DNA of 64,000 bases from Cryomorpha sp963836915 (GCA_963836915.1 CAWILH010000002.1:1-64000); one strand, 5' to 3'. Positions 54,024-63,474 are shown, numbered from the stretch's first letter. Translations and numbers: made by a program. The notes: generated by a model from the sequence alone, not told the origin.

Positions 54024-54802
54024 GAGTTTGAATTAAAATACAGCCAGTGCACGGCTTTTGAAAATTCTTGTCGCCAATAGTATTCGCTATGCGTTCCGTC
54101 CGAGTTAAGGGATACGTGCACGTGGATATTCTCGTAGTCCTTATTATTGCCTAGCAAGATATTCTTGAAGCGCAATAGATTGGGCAGATGGTTTGCACTT
54201 TCCCTGCCGCCGGCATAAAAATAGAGGTGCACCGGGATCTCTGGATTGAAATTTCTCGCTTGCTGAAATATTTTTGGAGCTATCCAAAGGCTGGGCGAAA
54301 AAATCATCAGTCTACTGAAAGTCTGCTGATGATTGAGCCCTGCAAAGAGACTGATCAGACCCCCCATAGAGCTGCCGCCCATACCGGTATGCTCGCGCTC
54401 GGGCTTGGTACGAAAGCGCTTATTCACGTAAGGCAATAAGGTCTCTTCCATAAACTTTAGGTAGAGCAGGCCTTGCCCTTTTCCGATCTTAGGGTTAAAA
54501 TAAGGAAGGTACTCGGTAATGCGGTCTTCACCGCCGTGATCGATGGCTATCACGATGAGTTCTGAATGGCCTTCATGTGCCAGCTTTTCCAATTCTTGGT
54601 CTATGGCCCAATTCCCGAAGGGGGCATGTTCATCATAAAGGTTTTGACCGTCATTGAGATAGAGCACGGGATAGCGCTTCTCACTCTGGTAATAGTCATG
54701 TGGGAGCAATGCAGCTATGCGCCGCTTGCGCCCAAGTTGGGGTATCTCATAGGCTTCTTCGATTATTTCTACTATCGGGGCTAGGCTGGAGGTCACTTCC
54801 AC
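54020..54802 (-). CDS. Alpha/beta hydrolase, esterase (enterochelin esterase/YbbA-like)
   Basis: Probably about 260 residues from a GTG at 54802; a TTG at 54916 extends it but adds sequence with no family resemblance. It has RRIAALLPHDYYQSEKRYPVLYLNDGQNLYDEH, the nucleophile elbow GGSSMGGLISLF (Ser), and a C-terminal DGTHSEYYWRQEF (His). This is the esterase D/Fes-like fold. The natural ester substrate is not known; it lies upstream of the M17 aminopeptidase (four-base overlap), suggesting peptide or ester scavenging. Confidence 0.82.
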   Translation of the reverse strand: MEVTSSLAPIVEIIEEAYEIPQLGRKRRIAALLPHDYYQSEKRYPVLYLNDGQNLYDEHAPFGNWAIDQELEKLAHEGHSELIVIAIDHGGEDRITEYLPYFNPKIGKGQGLLYLKFMEETLLPYVNKRFRTKPEREHTGMGGSSMGGLISLFAGLNHQQTFSRLMIFSPSLWIAPKIFQQARNFNPEIPVHLYFYAGGRESANHLPNLLRFKNILLGNNKDYENIHVHVSLNSDGTHSEYYWRQEFSKAVHWLYFNSNS

Positions 54803-54990
54803 AGAATCAAAATTAAAAGACACGAATGTACTTGAATTGAAAGTGCCGTACAACCGGTTTTTTGAACATTCTGGGCATAACGTGGCTCGAAAAAGGTTGT
54901 AGACCGCAGGAATCAAGGGGCGGGAAGAGGCCGTCGCGAGATGAATATAAAAGTCTCAATCGCTTCGGGCCGATATCATGTCAATTTTTA

Positions 54991-54998
54991 TACATTTG
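54991..54998 (+). promoter_or_regulatory. -7 promoter element upstream of the gene at 55044
   Basis: TACATTTG fits TAnnTTTG, 45 bases before the ATG. Confidence 0.45.
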
Positions 54999-55043
54999 GT
55001 CGGTATTAAAAGGTGGTATTTAACAAACTAGATTCAAAGGAAA

Positions 55044-55496
55044 ATGCAAGACAATATTCTTCCCGGTAGAGGGCTGGGGGAACTCATTTTTGGAATGACG
55101 CGCAGCGATGTCAAGAAATTGCTTGGCGAAGCTGACGAAATAGAAGCTGGAGAAGAAAACGACGATCTGGAATATTGGCATTATGATGATCTGGAAATTT
55201 CGCTTGTTTTTGATGCCACCGAGCATAATAAGTTGAGCACCATAGTATGTGCAAATCAGACAATGACGCTTTATGGGGAGAAATTGGCAGATATGTCTAA
55301 GGATAATCTGGTAGGCCTGCTAAAGCGAAAAGGGCATAAAGCGCTCACCTTTACCGAAGATTTTGATGAAGATGTACATCTGGAAACCATCGAAGCCGAC
55401 GATATTGAAATGTTGTTTTGGCTTCGCGAAGGCGGCCTTACCGAAGTGCAGTTCGGGCCATTCTTTGTAGACGAAGGCACGATCAGTTGGCCATAA
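55044..55496 (+). CDS. Conserved small protein of unknown function
   Basis: 150 residues, acidic, no signal peptide. It opens GRGLGELIFGMTRSDVKKLLGE, a pattern shared by BamE/SmpA-like and related small folds in which G(L/I)G.L..GM..D.V..LLG forms the first helix. Alternating beta strands follow. No firm family assignment. The following barrel gene begins 10 bases after its stop, so the pair is probably an operon. Confidence 0.7.
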   Translation: MQDNILPGRGLGELIFGMTRSDVKKLLGEADEIEAGEENDDLEYWHYDDLEISLVFDATEHNKLSTIVCANQTMTLYGEKLADMSKDNLVGLLKRKGHKALTFTEDFDEDVHLETIEADDIEMLFWLREGGLTEVQFGPFFVDEGTISWP

Positions 55497-55506
55497 AAAG
55501 GGAGTA

Positions 55507-56199
55507 ATGAGAGCTACAGGGCTATTTATTTTGTTCTCGCTTTTCTCAAGCTGGGCATTTGCTCAAGAAGAAGCGGGAGATAGAAAGCCCGGCCGTAGCG
55601 ATTATTATACCATAGCGCCATTGGCAGCCATCCCGATTTCAGAATACGCTTCGGATGATAGGTTATCGCGCGATGCAGGCTTTGCCCAGCAGGGATTTGG
55701 TATCGAACTTTCCTACGCCGAATTCTTGACCAATTCCCCAGCCTTTATTCATTTAAACCTTGGTTTTTTTGCCAATAAAACTGTGGGCTATTCCGATGCC
55801 GTTGCTTACGCAAATAGTATCTCTGGCAATGACTATTCCGTAGATAGAGATCCGTTTTTTCTTAATCTTCCCATCACGGCCGGTTTGGGTTTGGGTACGC
55901 AAACTAGAATGCACGATGTCTATCTCAAAGTGGCCGGTGGTCTCAACATTACCAAGCTCACCGAAGCTACGATCAACGTAGAAAGGGAGGCAAAGCCTTA
56001 TTCTTCTATAGGCTTCAGCCCCTGTTTCGGGAGTGAGATAGGCTATATTTACAAAGGTGTATTCAATGTGGCGGCGTCTTATTTTAACTCACCGAATGCT
56101 GTTTTTAATATCAAAGAAGGCAGCCGCGACTTTAGTTTAAACTCCAATTATACCATCGAAGTGATCCATATCAAGCTGGGGATAATCTTGGGGTATTAA
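55507..56199 (+). CDS. Outer-membrane beta-barrel protein (PorT-like)
   Basis: 230 residues. A signal peptide (FILFSLFSSWAFAQ) is followed by about eight amphipathic strands (GFGIELSYAEFL, HLNLGFFANKTVGY, LPITAGLGLGTQTRMHDVYLKVAGGLNI, VFNVAASYFNSPNAVF) ending IEVIHIKLGIILGY with an aromatic terminus. This is the Bacteroidota OmpA/PorT-like barrel layout. No specific function. Confidence 0.78.
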   Translation: MRATGLFILFSLFSSWAFAQEEAGDRKPGRSDYYTIAPLAAIPISEYASDDRLSRDAGFAQQGFGIELSYAEFLTNSPAFIHLNLGFFANKTVGYSDAVAYANSISGNDYSVDRDPFFLNLPITAGLGLGTQTRMHDVYLKVAGGLNITKLTEATINVEREAKPYSSIGFSPCFGSEIGYIYKGVFNVAASYFNSPNAVFNIKEGSRDFSLNSNYTIEVIHIKLGIILGY

Positions 56200-56291
56200 T
56201 TGGCAGTCAAAGATTTCGTTTGATTCAAATACCTTTCGAAGTCTCCAACGGTCAATATCATCTTACCTGTCGCCTTGCCAAATTATAGCTG

Positions 56292-56997
56292 TTAAGCCCT
56301 TATCCTTTTTGACTTCTTGAGATAGCGCGTACCGAGATAGATCAAAAGTAAAATCGGTAAGGCCAGGAAAAGTGGCCATTTATAGGCTTCGTAGGCATCT
56401 TGTGAAGGCAGGCGATAGAGCGTTTTTAAAATCACAAGTACCGCACCCGAGAGCCAGATATAGGCAGAAGTATATTCCTTTACGATGACCCGCGCCCAGT
56501 TAAATTCCATGGAGCCCATGGTTTCGCTCAAGCCCTTCAGCTTTGGAAACCAACGGTTGGTATCGGCGCAATACCGGTCAAAGGCTTCCCCAAATTTATT
56601 CCTGAGAAAATTCTCTTCGGCACGTATGATGGCCTGATAGAAAATGATAAAAAGTGGCGAGAGTATCAGGTTGAACAATAAGGTATTGCTCATTATGCCC
56701 AAGCCGACCAAGATCAAAACGTTTCCGACATAGAGCGGATTTCGCGTATGCGCAAAAAGCCCAGTGGTTATAAGGTCTTCTGCGTATACCCTGCGGTTTT
56801 TCCCACCCCGTATGATGTATTTAAGGCCGATGGTGGCTATCCGGCATATTTGCCCGATAAGGGCTACCAAAAAACCTAAGACCAATGCTACCTTATAATT
56901 CCCAAAAAGATGTGGGCCGGGGACGAAAAGAAATAGATAGAAAAAGAGGGAAGAGATAATTGCGATAGTGAAAGATGAAATTGCCGAATTTTACCAT
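56292..56997 (-). pseudogene. Isoprenylcysteine carboxylmethyltransferase-like membrane protein, one-base frameshift
   Basis: The ATG at 56997 gives KFGNFIFHYRNYLFPLF, then the frame moves at the T run (56941-56945) to LFVPGPHLFGNYKVALVLGFLVALIGQICRIA. Restored: IRGGKNRRVYAEDLITTGLFAHTRNPLYVGN, the ICMT/PEMT (phospholipid methyltransferase) signature, with TM helices and EENFLRNKFGEAFDRYC at the active site. Deleting one T gives about 235 residues. It probably methylates a lipid-linked or isoprenoid substrate in the inner membrane. Directly after cmoA (5-bp gap). Confidence 0.8.
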
Positions 56998-57002
56998 TGT
57001 CT

Positions 57003-57731
57003 TTATTTCACTGCGATGATGCCGCAGAAGTTATACCATTTAAAAAATACGTCTACCAATCGGAACCCACAGTCTTTCAGCAGCTTCTTATTTTCTTCGA
57101 GCTTATAGGGGATCAGCACATTTTCCAGCGCTTCCCGCTTCTGCGAAATCTCCATATCGCTGTAATTATGCCGCCGTTTCATATCGTAATAATACTTAAT
57201 AAAGAGACGGTTGAATAGAGAATCTTCGCCCAGTACTTTTTCGGTAAGGATGAGACATCCATTTTCGTTCATGCCATCATAAAGCTGCTGCACGAGCTGC
57301 TGCCGATAGAGCGGGCGTATGAATTGAAGCGTAAGGCAAAGGTTTACCACCGAAGCATTTTCTATCGAAATGCCTTCGTTCAGGTCGGCGTAATTCAATT
57401 CAAAATCGCGGGTCACTCCGCTCTCGTGCATTTTGTTCTCGCATTTTTTCAACATTTCTCTTGAGTCATCGAGCCCGATGAACTTTACACCTTGGTCTAC
57501 GGTCTTGTCGAGTAGCAAGAGGGATGCACCGGTAGAGCATCCGAGGTCGTAAAGATTACTTCCGTATACGGCAAAGTCTTTTCCAATCTCGGCAATCATA
57601 CGTTGTATTTCGGCATAGAATGGAACCGATCGCCCCACCATGTCGTCAAAAACAGTGACTACTTCGCTTCCAAATTTGAAGTCGGAAGCTTCGCGGGGCT
57701 GGTTAAAGACTTTATCTTCATTAAGATCCAT
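57003..57731 (-). CDS. cmoA: Carboxy-S-adenosyl-L-methionine synthase
   Basis: 242 residues from the ATG at 57731. Recognised from FGSEVVTVFDDMVGRSVPFYAEIQRMI, motif I NLYDLGCSTGASLLLL, and VVNLCLTLQFIRPLYRQ and LTEKVLGEDSLFNRLFIKYYYDMKRRHNYSDMEI, which are specific to CmoA. It makes Cx-SAM from SAM and prephenate for wobble-uridine (cmo5U) modification of tRNA. cmoB is not within the window. Confidence 0.93.
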   Translation of the reverse strand: MDLNEDKVFNQPREASDFKFGSEVVTVFDDMVGRSVPFYAEIQRMIAEIGKDFAVYGSNLYDLGCSTGASLLLLDKTVDQGVKFIGLDDSREMLKKCENKMHESGVTRDFELNYADLNEGISIENASVVNLCLTLQFIRPLYRQQLVQQLYDGMNENGCLILTEKVLGEDSLFNRLFIKYYYDMKRRHNYSDMEISQKREALENVLIPYKLEENKKLLKDCGFRLVDVFFKWYNFCGIIAVK

Positions 57732-57969
57732 ATTCGAAATTTTTGCGTGAATTGCTCTGATTTTTGACGAAGAAACCAAGCTTTTATGGGTTTCATGGAC
57801 AAAGAAGCGCGAAAGTTATAATTATTTACGGAAGGGTAGCCCCTAATATTTTAATCGAAAGCCGTTTGGGTAAGTCAAGGCTGCCCGAAAGAGATCAAAT
57901 GATCCACGAGTGGAAGAATTATATTGATTACTATCCATCGAATCGCTTTGAGAGTTCTATTTTCGCCTT

Positions 57970-58380
57970 ATGGAAATGAGCGTAAGCATTAATCAATTGG
58001 ATCAAAACAACCATTTTGAAGCTAGGGGTGCACAGGGTAGCACCGTGGCTATTGACGGGAGTGAAGCGCATAAAGGGATGCGCCCCATGGAATTATTGCT
58101 CACTGCAGTAGGCAGCTGCGCCGCATTTGACGTGGTGCACATTCTAAAAAAGCAAAAAATCGAACCCGAGGGGCTCAAAGTAGATGTGAGCGGCTCTCGG
58201 GTAGAAGAAGGTGATGCCAAGCCATTTAAGGCAATCCATATCGTTTTTACTTTGAAGGGAACGATAGATGAAGGCAAGGCGCAGCGCGCGGTAAAATTGG
58301 CTGTTGAGAAATACTGTTCGGTGGCCGAGACACTCGATAGGGCCGTGAAAATAAGCTTTGACCTTAAACTTGAAGCGTAG
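57970..58380 (+). CDS. OsmC family protein
   Basis: 136 residues. MRPMELLLTAVGSCAAFDVVHILKKQKIEPEGLKVDVSG has the first redox Cys in the conserved GSCAAFD segment, and the second Cys is in VEKYCSVAETLDR. OsmC/Ohr-fold proteins reduce organic hydroperoxides or process thiols. The subfamily (YhfA-like) is less well defined. It is followed by the serine acetyltransferase gene. Confidence 0.9.
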   Translation: MEMSVSINQLDQNNHFEARGAQGSTVAIDGSEAHKGMRPMELLLTAVGSCAAFDVVHILKKQKIEPEGLKVDVSGSRVEEGDAKPFKAIHIVFTLKGTIDEGKAQRAVKLAVEKYCSVAETLDRAVKISFDLKLEA

Positions 58381-58428
58381 AAAAAGGTTGAATAGCGGTA
58401 ATCTGTTTTGCCATTTACAAAGCCCATT

Positions 58429-59256
58429 ATGGATGAATTTTTTCTAACAGAACTCTACAAGAAAAATCAAAGCTGCGCATCTTGCCCTTCCGAGGCTCAG
58501 GTTTCGAGTTTTTTACACGGGCTGCTGGCCATGCTTTTTCCCAATTTTGATAAGCGGTCTTTTGGGTCATTCGAAGATTTTCAGGCTTTTAGTAGATCGC
58601 TAAGGGTAGAGTTATTGGCGCTCGTTAAAGGCAGCGGGCTCACAGCGAATGAAAAGGCAGAAACTGCGGTTGCTGAATTTTTCAATGTGCTGCCTTCTGT
58701 GAGCGAAAAGTTGCAGCAAGATGTGGAAGCAATGTTTCAGGGCGACCCGGCGGCAAAATCCCAAATAGAGATTATCCGCACCTATCCCGGGTTCTATGCC
58801 ATCGCGGCCTACCGCATAGCCCATCAACTGACCGTGCTCGGCATTCCGCTCCTTCCGCGCACTATCGCCGAATTGGCGCATACCCGTACAGGGATCGACA
58901 TCCATCCCGGCGCCACCATAGGCCTACATTTCTGTATAGATCACGGCACCGGAGTGGTGATCGGTGAGACGACTACCATAGGCAATAATGTAAAGATCTA
59001 CCAAGGTGTCACCCTAGGTGGGCTCAGCGTAGATAAGGCCGATGCGCTAAAAAAACGCCACCCAACGATAGAAGATGATGTGGTGATCTATGCCGGCGCG
59101 ACCATTCTGGGCGGCGAAACTGTAATAGGCCGCAACTCGGTGATCGGGGGCAATGTATGGCTCACCCGCAGTGTGCCCCCGGGCACGAAGGTCTATTATA
59201 AGGCGGCGCTCACCAATAACGATGGTGAGACGGACATTATAGAATTCAAATCATGA
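58429..59256 (+). CDS. cysE: Serine O-acetyltransferase
   Basis: 275 residues from the ATG at 58429 (an upstream in-frame start gives 282). A helical N-terminal domain leads to YPGFYAIAAYRIAHQLTVLG and left-handed beta-helix repeats GIDIHPGATIGLHFCIDHGTGVVIGETTTIGNNVKIYQGVTLGG, typical of SAT (EpsC type). It makes O-acetylserine from serine and acetyl-CoA. Its stop overlaps the ATG of cysM (ATGA), so the two enzymes of cysteine synthesis are translationally coupled. Confidence 0.94.
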   Translation: MDEFFLTELYKKNQSCASCPSEAQVSSFLHGLLAMLFPNFDKRSFGSFEDFQAFSRSLRVELLALVKGSGLTANEKAETAVAEFFNVLPSVSEKLQQDVEAMFQGDPAAKSQIEIIRTYPGFYAIAAYRIAHQLTVLGIPLLPRTIAELAHTRTGIDIHPGATIGLHFCIDHGTGVVIGETTTIGNNVKIYQGVTLGGLSVDKADALKKRHPTIEDDVVIYAGATILGGETVIGRNSVIGGNVWLTRSVPPGTKVYYKAALTNNDGETDIIEFKS

Positions 59257-60137
59257 ATATAATCGATCTGATCGGCAATACGCCGCTGGTAGAAATCAAG
59301 AATATTTGGCAGAAGCCCGGCATCAGGCTCTACGGCAAACTAGAAGGCCATAATCCCGGTGGTAGTGTGAAAGACCGCGCCGCTTATGGGATGCTGCGGG
59401 GAGCACTCGATCGCGGTGACATTAAGAAAGGCGATAAATTAATAGAAGCGACCAGTGGAAATACCGGTATTGCCCTAGCCATGATAGCGGGGCAGCTGGG
59501 GCTGAAAATGACCCTTATAATGCCCGAGAGTGCCACCGAGGAGCGAAAACAGTGTATGCGTGCTTTTGGCGCCAAGCTCATCCTTACGCCCGAAGCTGGC
59601 ACCATAGAATACTCACGCACCTTGGCGCAGGAGATGTCGGAGAAAGAAGACTATTTCATGCTCGATCAATTCTCAAATGACGATAATTGGAAGATGCACT
59701 ACCGCACCACAGGGCCGGAGATATGGAAGGATACCGATGGAAAAGTCACCCATTTCGTAAGCTCCATGGGCACCACGGGAACGATCATGGGCGTGTCCCG
59801 ATTTCTGAAAGAGCAGAATCGCGACGTGCGGATTATCGGAACCCAGCCGAAAGAAGGCTCCCGGATACCGGGCATCCGAAGGTGGTCACCCGAATTTCTG
59901 CCCAAGATATTTGAATCCAGCAGAGTAGATCGCACCATAGAAGTAAGTGCCGACGAGGCCGCTACGATGGCACGCCGACTGGCGCGCGAAGAAGGGGTTT
60001 TCTCTGGTATGAGCAGCGGCGGGGCGCTAACCGCTGCTATCAAGTTGGCCGAAAATATAGATACCGCCACCATCGTATTTATCGTTTGTGATCGCGGCGA
60101 TCGCTACCTAAGCTCAGGACTCTTCGATGCCGATTAG
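59253..60137 (+). CDS. cysM: Cysteine synthase B (O-acetylserine sulfhydrylase)
   Basis: 294 residues. A fold-type II PLP enzyme with the Schiff-base Lys in GGSVKDRAAYGML, the phosphate site ATSGNTGIALAM, and the C-terminal MGTTGTIMGVSRFLK and SGMSSGGALTAAI. CysM-like length and termini. It converts O-acetylserine and sulfide (or thiosulfate) to cysteine. It overlaps cysE by four bases and ogt by eleven. Confidence 0.93.
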   Translation: MNIIDLIGNTPLVEIKNIWQKPGIRLYGKLEGHNPGGSVKDRAAYGMLRGALDRGDIKKGDKLIEATSGNTGIALAMIAGQLGLKMTLIMPESATEERKQCMRAFGAKLILTPEAGTIEYSRTLAQEMSEKEDYFMLDQFSNDDNWKMHYRTTGPEIWKDTDGKVTHFVSSMGTTGTIMGVSRFLKEQNRDVRIIGTQPKEGSRIPGIRRWSPEFLPKIFESSRVDRTIEVSADEAATMARRLAREEGVFSGMSSGGALTAAIKLAENIDTATIVFIVCDRGDRYLSSGLFDAD

Positions 60138-60666
60138 GCAAGAGGATATCATCACGCATAGCCATAAGCTCCCTGTTGGTGAGTTGATCATGGGGTCTCT
60201 AGATCGCGAGCTCTGTATTTGTGATTGGCGTTACCGTGCAAAGCGCGAAGCCATAGACCGTCGGTTGCAAGATGCCAGCGGCCGGTGTTTTAAAACCGGT
60301 AGTAGCGAAGTGATCGAGGAAGGCATCGCACAGCTCGCGGAATATTTTGCTGGGCAGCGGCAGGAATTTACGATTGCGCTGCGGCCCATCGGTACCGATT
60401 TTCAAAAGAAGGTTTGGAAAGCACTGCGTGCCATTCCATTTGGTAAAACCATCACCTACGCCGGGCTTGCATCGTCCATGAATAGTAGCAGCGCCATTCG
60501 GGCGGTCGCTGCGGCCAATGGAGCCAATGCGCTTTCGATTTTCATTCCCTGCCATAGGGTCATAGGCAGCCAGGGAAAATTGGTGGGATATGCCGGCGGC
60601 CTTTCGGCAAAGAAAATTCTGCTGGAACTGGAAGGATCAGCAAATCAGATGGAGCTGGAGTTTTGA
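60127..60666 (+). CDS. ogt: Methylated-DNA--protein-cysteine S-methyltransferase
   Basis: 179 residues. The C-terminal domain has ALRAIPFGKTITYAGLA, the Asn hinge AVAAANGANALSIFIPCHRVIGSQGKLVGYAGGLSAKK with the alkyl-acceptor Cys in PCHRV. It repairs O6-methylguanine by irreversible self-alkylation. Last gene of the cysE-cysM-ogt cluster, convergent with aroE. The grouping with cysteine genes is probably only positional. Confidence 0.92.
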   Translation: MPIRQEDIITHSHKLPVGELIMGSLDRELCICDWRYRAKREAIDRRLQDASGRCFKTGSSEVIEEGIAQLAEYFAGQRQEFTIALRPIGTDFQKKVWKALRAIPFGKTITYAGLASSMNSSSAIRAVAAANGANALSIFIPCHRVIGSQGKLVGYAGGLSAKKILLELEGSANQMELEF

Positions 60667-60676
60667 TGAATTGGGT

Positions 60677-61415
60677 TCATGCCTTCCCATTCCAAATTTT
60701 CCAACTTTCTTCCGCTTGGATGTTGAGCATGCTCAAGCCATTGATAGCCGTGGCTCCCATTTTTCTGCCTTCGGCCATAAATTTTGTCTCCGCAGGATTA
60801 TAAATCAGCTCATAGAGCAGGTGCGCTTCGCTGAGGTGCTGGTAGGGCAGGGCGGGAGCTTCGTCTACGCTCGGGTAGGTACCCACGGGGCTCGTATTTA
60901 CGATGAGTCTAAAAGCCTTCATCGCATTGGCATTTAAATCTTTATAGCTCAACTGGTTGGGCTTTGAAGGGGTCCGGCTCACGAAGGTGGTGCCAAGGCC
61001 TAATTGCTCAAGCACGTACGCTACCGCCTTCGAAGCACCGCCCGTGCCAAGTATGATCTGCCCTTTCCATACCATGCGTTAGGAAGGGTTTCAGGCTATT
61101 GCCAAAGCCAATCACATCGGTGTTGAAACCAAACTTTCGTCCTTCCGATATTTTGATGGTATTGACCGCCCCAATAGCCGCGGCTACGGGGTCAACTTCG
61201 TCGAGAAAAGGAATGATCTCTTCCTTATACGGGATGGTAACATTGAGACCGTGGAGATTGGGATTTTCTTCAAAAACAGTATTGAGATCAACTATTTCGG
61301 CCAACTCAAAATTGGAATATTTTGCGTCAATGCCTTCTTTTTCAAATTTTTTCTCAAAAAAAACCTTAGAGAAGGAGTAGCCCAGCGTTTGGCCGATAAG
61401 GCCATACTCAAGCAT
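60677..61415 (-). pseudogene. aroE: Shikimate dehydrogenase, one-base frameshift
   Basis: From the ATG at 61415 (8-base overlap with the DUF368 gene): EYGLIGQTLGYSFSKVFFEKKF and LHGLNVTIPYKEEIIPFLDEVD, then GFNTDVIGFGNSL, all AroE signatures. The frame breaks at about 61061 (GGG run). The other frame gives IILGTGGASKAVAYVLEQLG and ends with NGLSMLNIQAEESWKIWNG. Removing one G restores about 246 residues. It reduces 3-dehydroshikimate with NADPH in aromatic amino-acid synthesis. As this is normally a needed gene, an assembly error is the likely cause. Confidence 0.9.
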
Positions 61416-62358
61416 CGGTAGATTTTTTGGCTGCAAAGCGATCTAGAAAATACAGCAGCGCCGCCCCGATCAAGGTCATAAGTAAGGCCAGCCCCAGCTG
61501 CGATGGCTCGCCTGTGATGTCTACATAGTTATGCGGAAGCACATTCTCTTCTACGATGGGTATGGTCTTCTCATTGGCTTCGCCGGCGTGTTTGGTCACA
61601 GCTTCCAAAACGTTCTTCCAGGGCCATATTTTGTTGAGAGAGCCGAGGAGAAATCCGGCCAGGAGCGCAGTGGTAAGATCGTGATACCGCTTGAACATAA
61701 ACTTAAGGAAGCGGCTGAAAACTAGCAGACCGGAGATGCAGCCGAGCATAAATATTCCGATCGATTGCACGTCGCGGTCATTCACAGCATTGAGAATAGT
61801 GAAATAAGACCCCAGCAAGATTAGGATGAAGCTCCCAGAAATGCCCGGTAAAATCATGGCGCAGATTGCGATAGAACCGCTTAAAAACAGGTACCATTGC
61901 GAGCCGGGTTCTGTGACGGGTGGCAGGTCAGTGATAAGCCAAGCTATGATGGCGCCAGCTATAAATGCGAAGTAGCGAGAGCCGGTCCACGTATGCACCC
62001 TTCTGGCTACCAGCGGAATACTTCCGATAATGAGCCCAAAGAAAAAAGACCAAGTGGGTATGGCTTCCGACTCAAGCAGGAAGCTGATGAGCTTGGCGAG
62101 TGAAAAGATACTTATGGCGATACCCAAGAACAGGGCGAGGATAAAATTTCCGTTTATGGCCTTCCAAAATACTTTTGGCCCCTTGCTGAAAAGCAAACCG
62201 ATGGTCTGAAAATTAACCCCGCTAATGGTCTCAATAAGCTCTTCGTAAATACCAGTGATAAAGGCAATGGTGCCGCCACTTACACCGGGCACCACATCTG
62301 CCGCGCCCATGCCTACGCCCTTAAGGCTTAGGAGCGCGTAATCTTTGATGGATCGCAT
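61408..62358 (-). CDS. DUF368 domain membrane protein
   Basis: 316 residues. It opens LLSLKGVGMGAADVVPGVSGGTIAFITGIYEELI, the DUF368 signature, with eight or so hydrophobic helices and a second conserved LPGISGSFILILLGSYFTILNA. Related proteins (PopT/DUF368) are implicated in undecaprenyl-phosphate recycling across the inner membrane. The stop overlaps the aroE start. Confidence 0.9.
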   Translation of the reverse strand: MRSIKDYALLSLKGVGMGAADVVPGVSGGTIAFITGIYEELIETISGVNFQTIGLLFSKGPKVFWKAINGNFILALFLGIAISIFSLAKLISFLLESEAIPTWSFFFGLIIGSIPLVARRVHTWTGSRYFAFIAGAIIAWLITDLPPVTEPGSQWYLFLSGSIAICAMILPGISGSFILILLGSYFTILNAVNDRDVQSIGIFMLGCISGLLVFSRFLKFMFKRYHDLTTALLAGFLLGSLNKIWPWKNVLEAVTKHAGEANEKTIPIVEENVLPHNYVDITGEPSQLGLALLMTLIGAALLYFLDRFAAKKSTDA

Positions 62359-62676
62359 CTAGACTACTTCTATGGATGAGTCAATATCTTTGGCCCAAGC
62401 CGTAATGCCACCCGTTAGGTTGTGGAGATTGCTATAATCTTTTTGTCCTTCCAGCGCCGTGATCGCAGCAGCAGAGCGGGCTCCACTACGGCAGTGGATC
62501 ACCACTGCACAGTCTTTCCTAATCTCATCAGCGCGCTCTATTATCTCGGCCATGGGGATATGGTGGCCGCCGATGGTTCCGGCTTCCACTTCATGGATTT
62601 CACGCACATCTATGAGTTGATGTGGAGTGCGGTCGTCGCGCATTTTTTTCAATTCTGCTGGACTAATATTGTTCAT
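62359..62676 (-). CDS. Rhodanese-like domain protein
   Basis: 105 residues from the ATG at 62676. A single rhodanese domain with the CAVVIHCRSGARSAAAI active-site loop (Cys in HCRSGARS) and DVREIHEVEAGTIGGHHIP. Persulfide-carrying sulfurtransferase fold in the cytoplasm. Adjacent to the DUF368 gene (stop touches its start region). Confidence 0.9.
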   Translation of the reverse strand: MNNISPAELKKMRDDRTPHQLIDVREIHEVEAGTIGGHHIPMAEIIERADEIRKDCAVVIHCRSGARSAAAITALEGQKDYSNLHNLTGGITAWAKDIDSSIEVV

Positions 62677-62687
62677 GGGTTCAAGTT

Positions 62688-63473
62688 CTAAGGACGGAAC
62701 ACTTCGCTCATTTCTGCGGGGAGATGTTCGAAAAAGGTATCTCCGCGCAGGCCTATTCGCAGGGTTTCCAGTGGAATGACATCGCTTGGAGCTATATTTC
62801 CCAGATTTACGTTGGCGCCTATCAGCTTGATGAACCATACCTGCTGTGTTTTTTGGGGGGCTTCCCAGATGATGTCTTCTGATCTAACCTTAGACAGGAT
62901 TTTATTTACCAGCAGCACATGGGCCGTTCCATTGGGGCGGTAGATCCCCACATTTCCGCTTTCACGTGCCTCGGCGATCACTTTCCAAGAACCTGCGCGC
63001 AGCTCGGTATCCATCATTTTCACCCATTTGCCTGGGGCTATGAGTATTCCTTCTTCTTTTGAGCCTACTTCAGAAAGTACCGTAAAATCTTTGGCCAAGG
63101 TAGCGATGTACTCTAATTTTTGATCGTGGGGCAGGTGTATGCTTCCATCCGATACTTCTACCATTCCCAAGTCGAGATCGGAGAGCAGTTTTCGGAAGGC
63201 ATCAAACATATTTCGGGCGACGAATGCTTCAAATAGTGTTCCCCCAAGGTAGACCCGCAAATCGTGGGCGTGGTAAAGTTTTATTTTTTCCTTGAGATTT
63301 TTGGTGAGATAGGACGTACCAAAACCCAATTTTACAAGATCTGTAAGCTCTTCGTTGGCATCAATAAAAGATTCTGCTTCGCTGATGCTCAAGCCTTTAT
63401 CCATCACCATAGTTTGACCATTGGATCGCGGTCTCACCGTTCGCTCTGGGAGAAAAGGGAGTTCAAAATTCAT
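62688..63473 (-). CDS. Phosphosulfolactate synthase-like protein (ComA family)
   Basis: 261 residues from the ATG at 63473. ERTVRPRSNGQTMVMDKGLS, LVKLGFGTSYLTKNLKEKI, VYLGGTLFEAFVARNMFDAF, LDLGMVEVSDGSIHLPHDQKLEYI, and IWEAPQKTQQVWFIKLIGANVNLGNI match the TIM-barrel ComA/(2R)-phospho-3-sulfolactate synthase family. ComA joins sulfite and phosphoenolpyruvate; the role in non-methanogens (sulfolactate or sulfolipid metabolism) is not fixed. It is 1 base from the TPR gene stop. Confidence 0.88.
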   Translation of the reverse strand: MNFELPFLPERTVRPRSNGQTMVMDKGLSISEAESFIDANEELTDLVKLGFGTSYLTKNLKEKIKLYHAHDLRVYLGGTLFEAFVARNMFDAFRKLLSDLDLGMVEVSDGSIHLPHDQKLEYIATLAKDFTVLSEVGSKEEGILIAPGKWVKMMDTELRAGSWKVIAEARESGNVGIYRPNGTAHVLLVNKILSKVRSEDIIWEAPQKTQQVWFIKLIGANVNLGNIAPSDVIPLETLRIGLRGDTFFEHLPAEMSEVFRP

Positions 63474-63474
63474 C

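Noticed and set aside
57764..57979. 71-codon plus-strand ORF upstream of the OsmC gene
   Set aside because: No recognisable family, it begins within the cmoA promoter region and overlaps the OsmC start; coding status unsupported.
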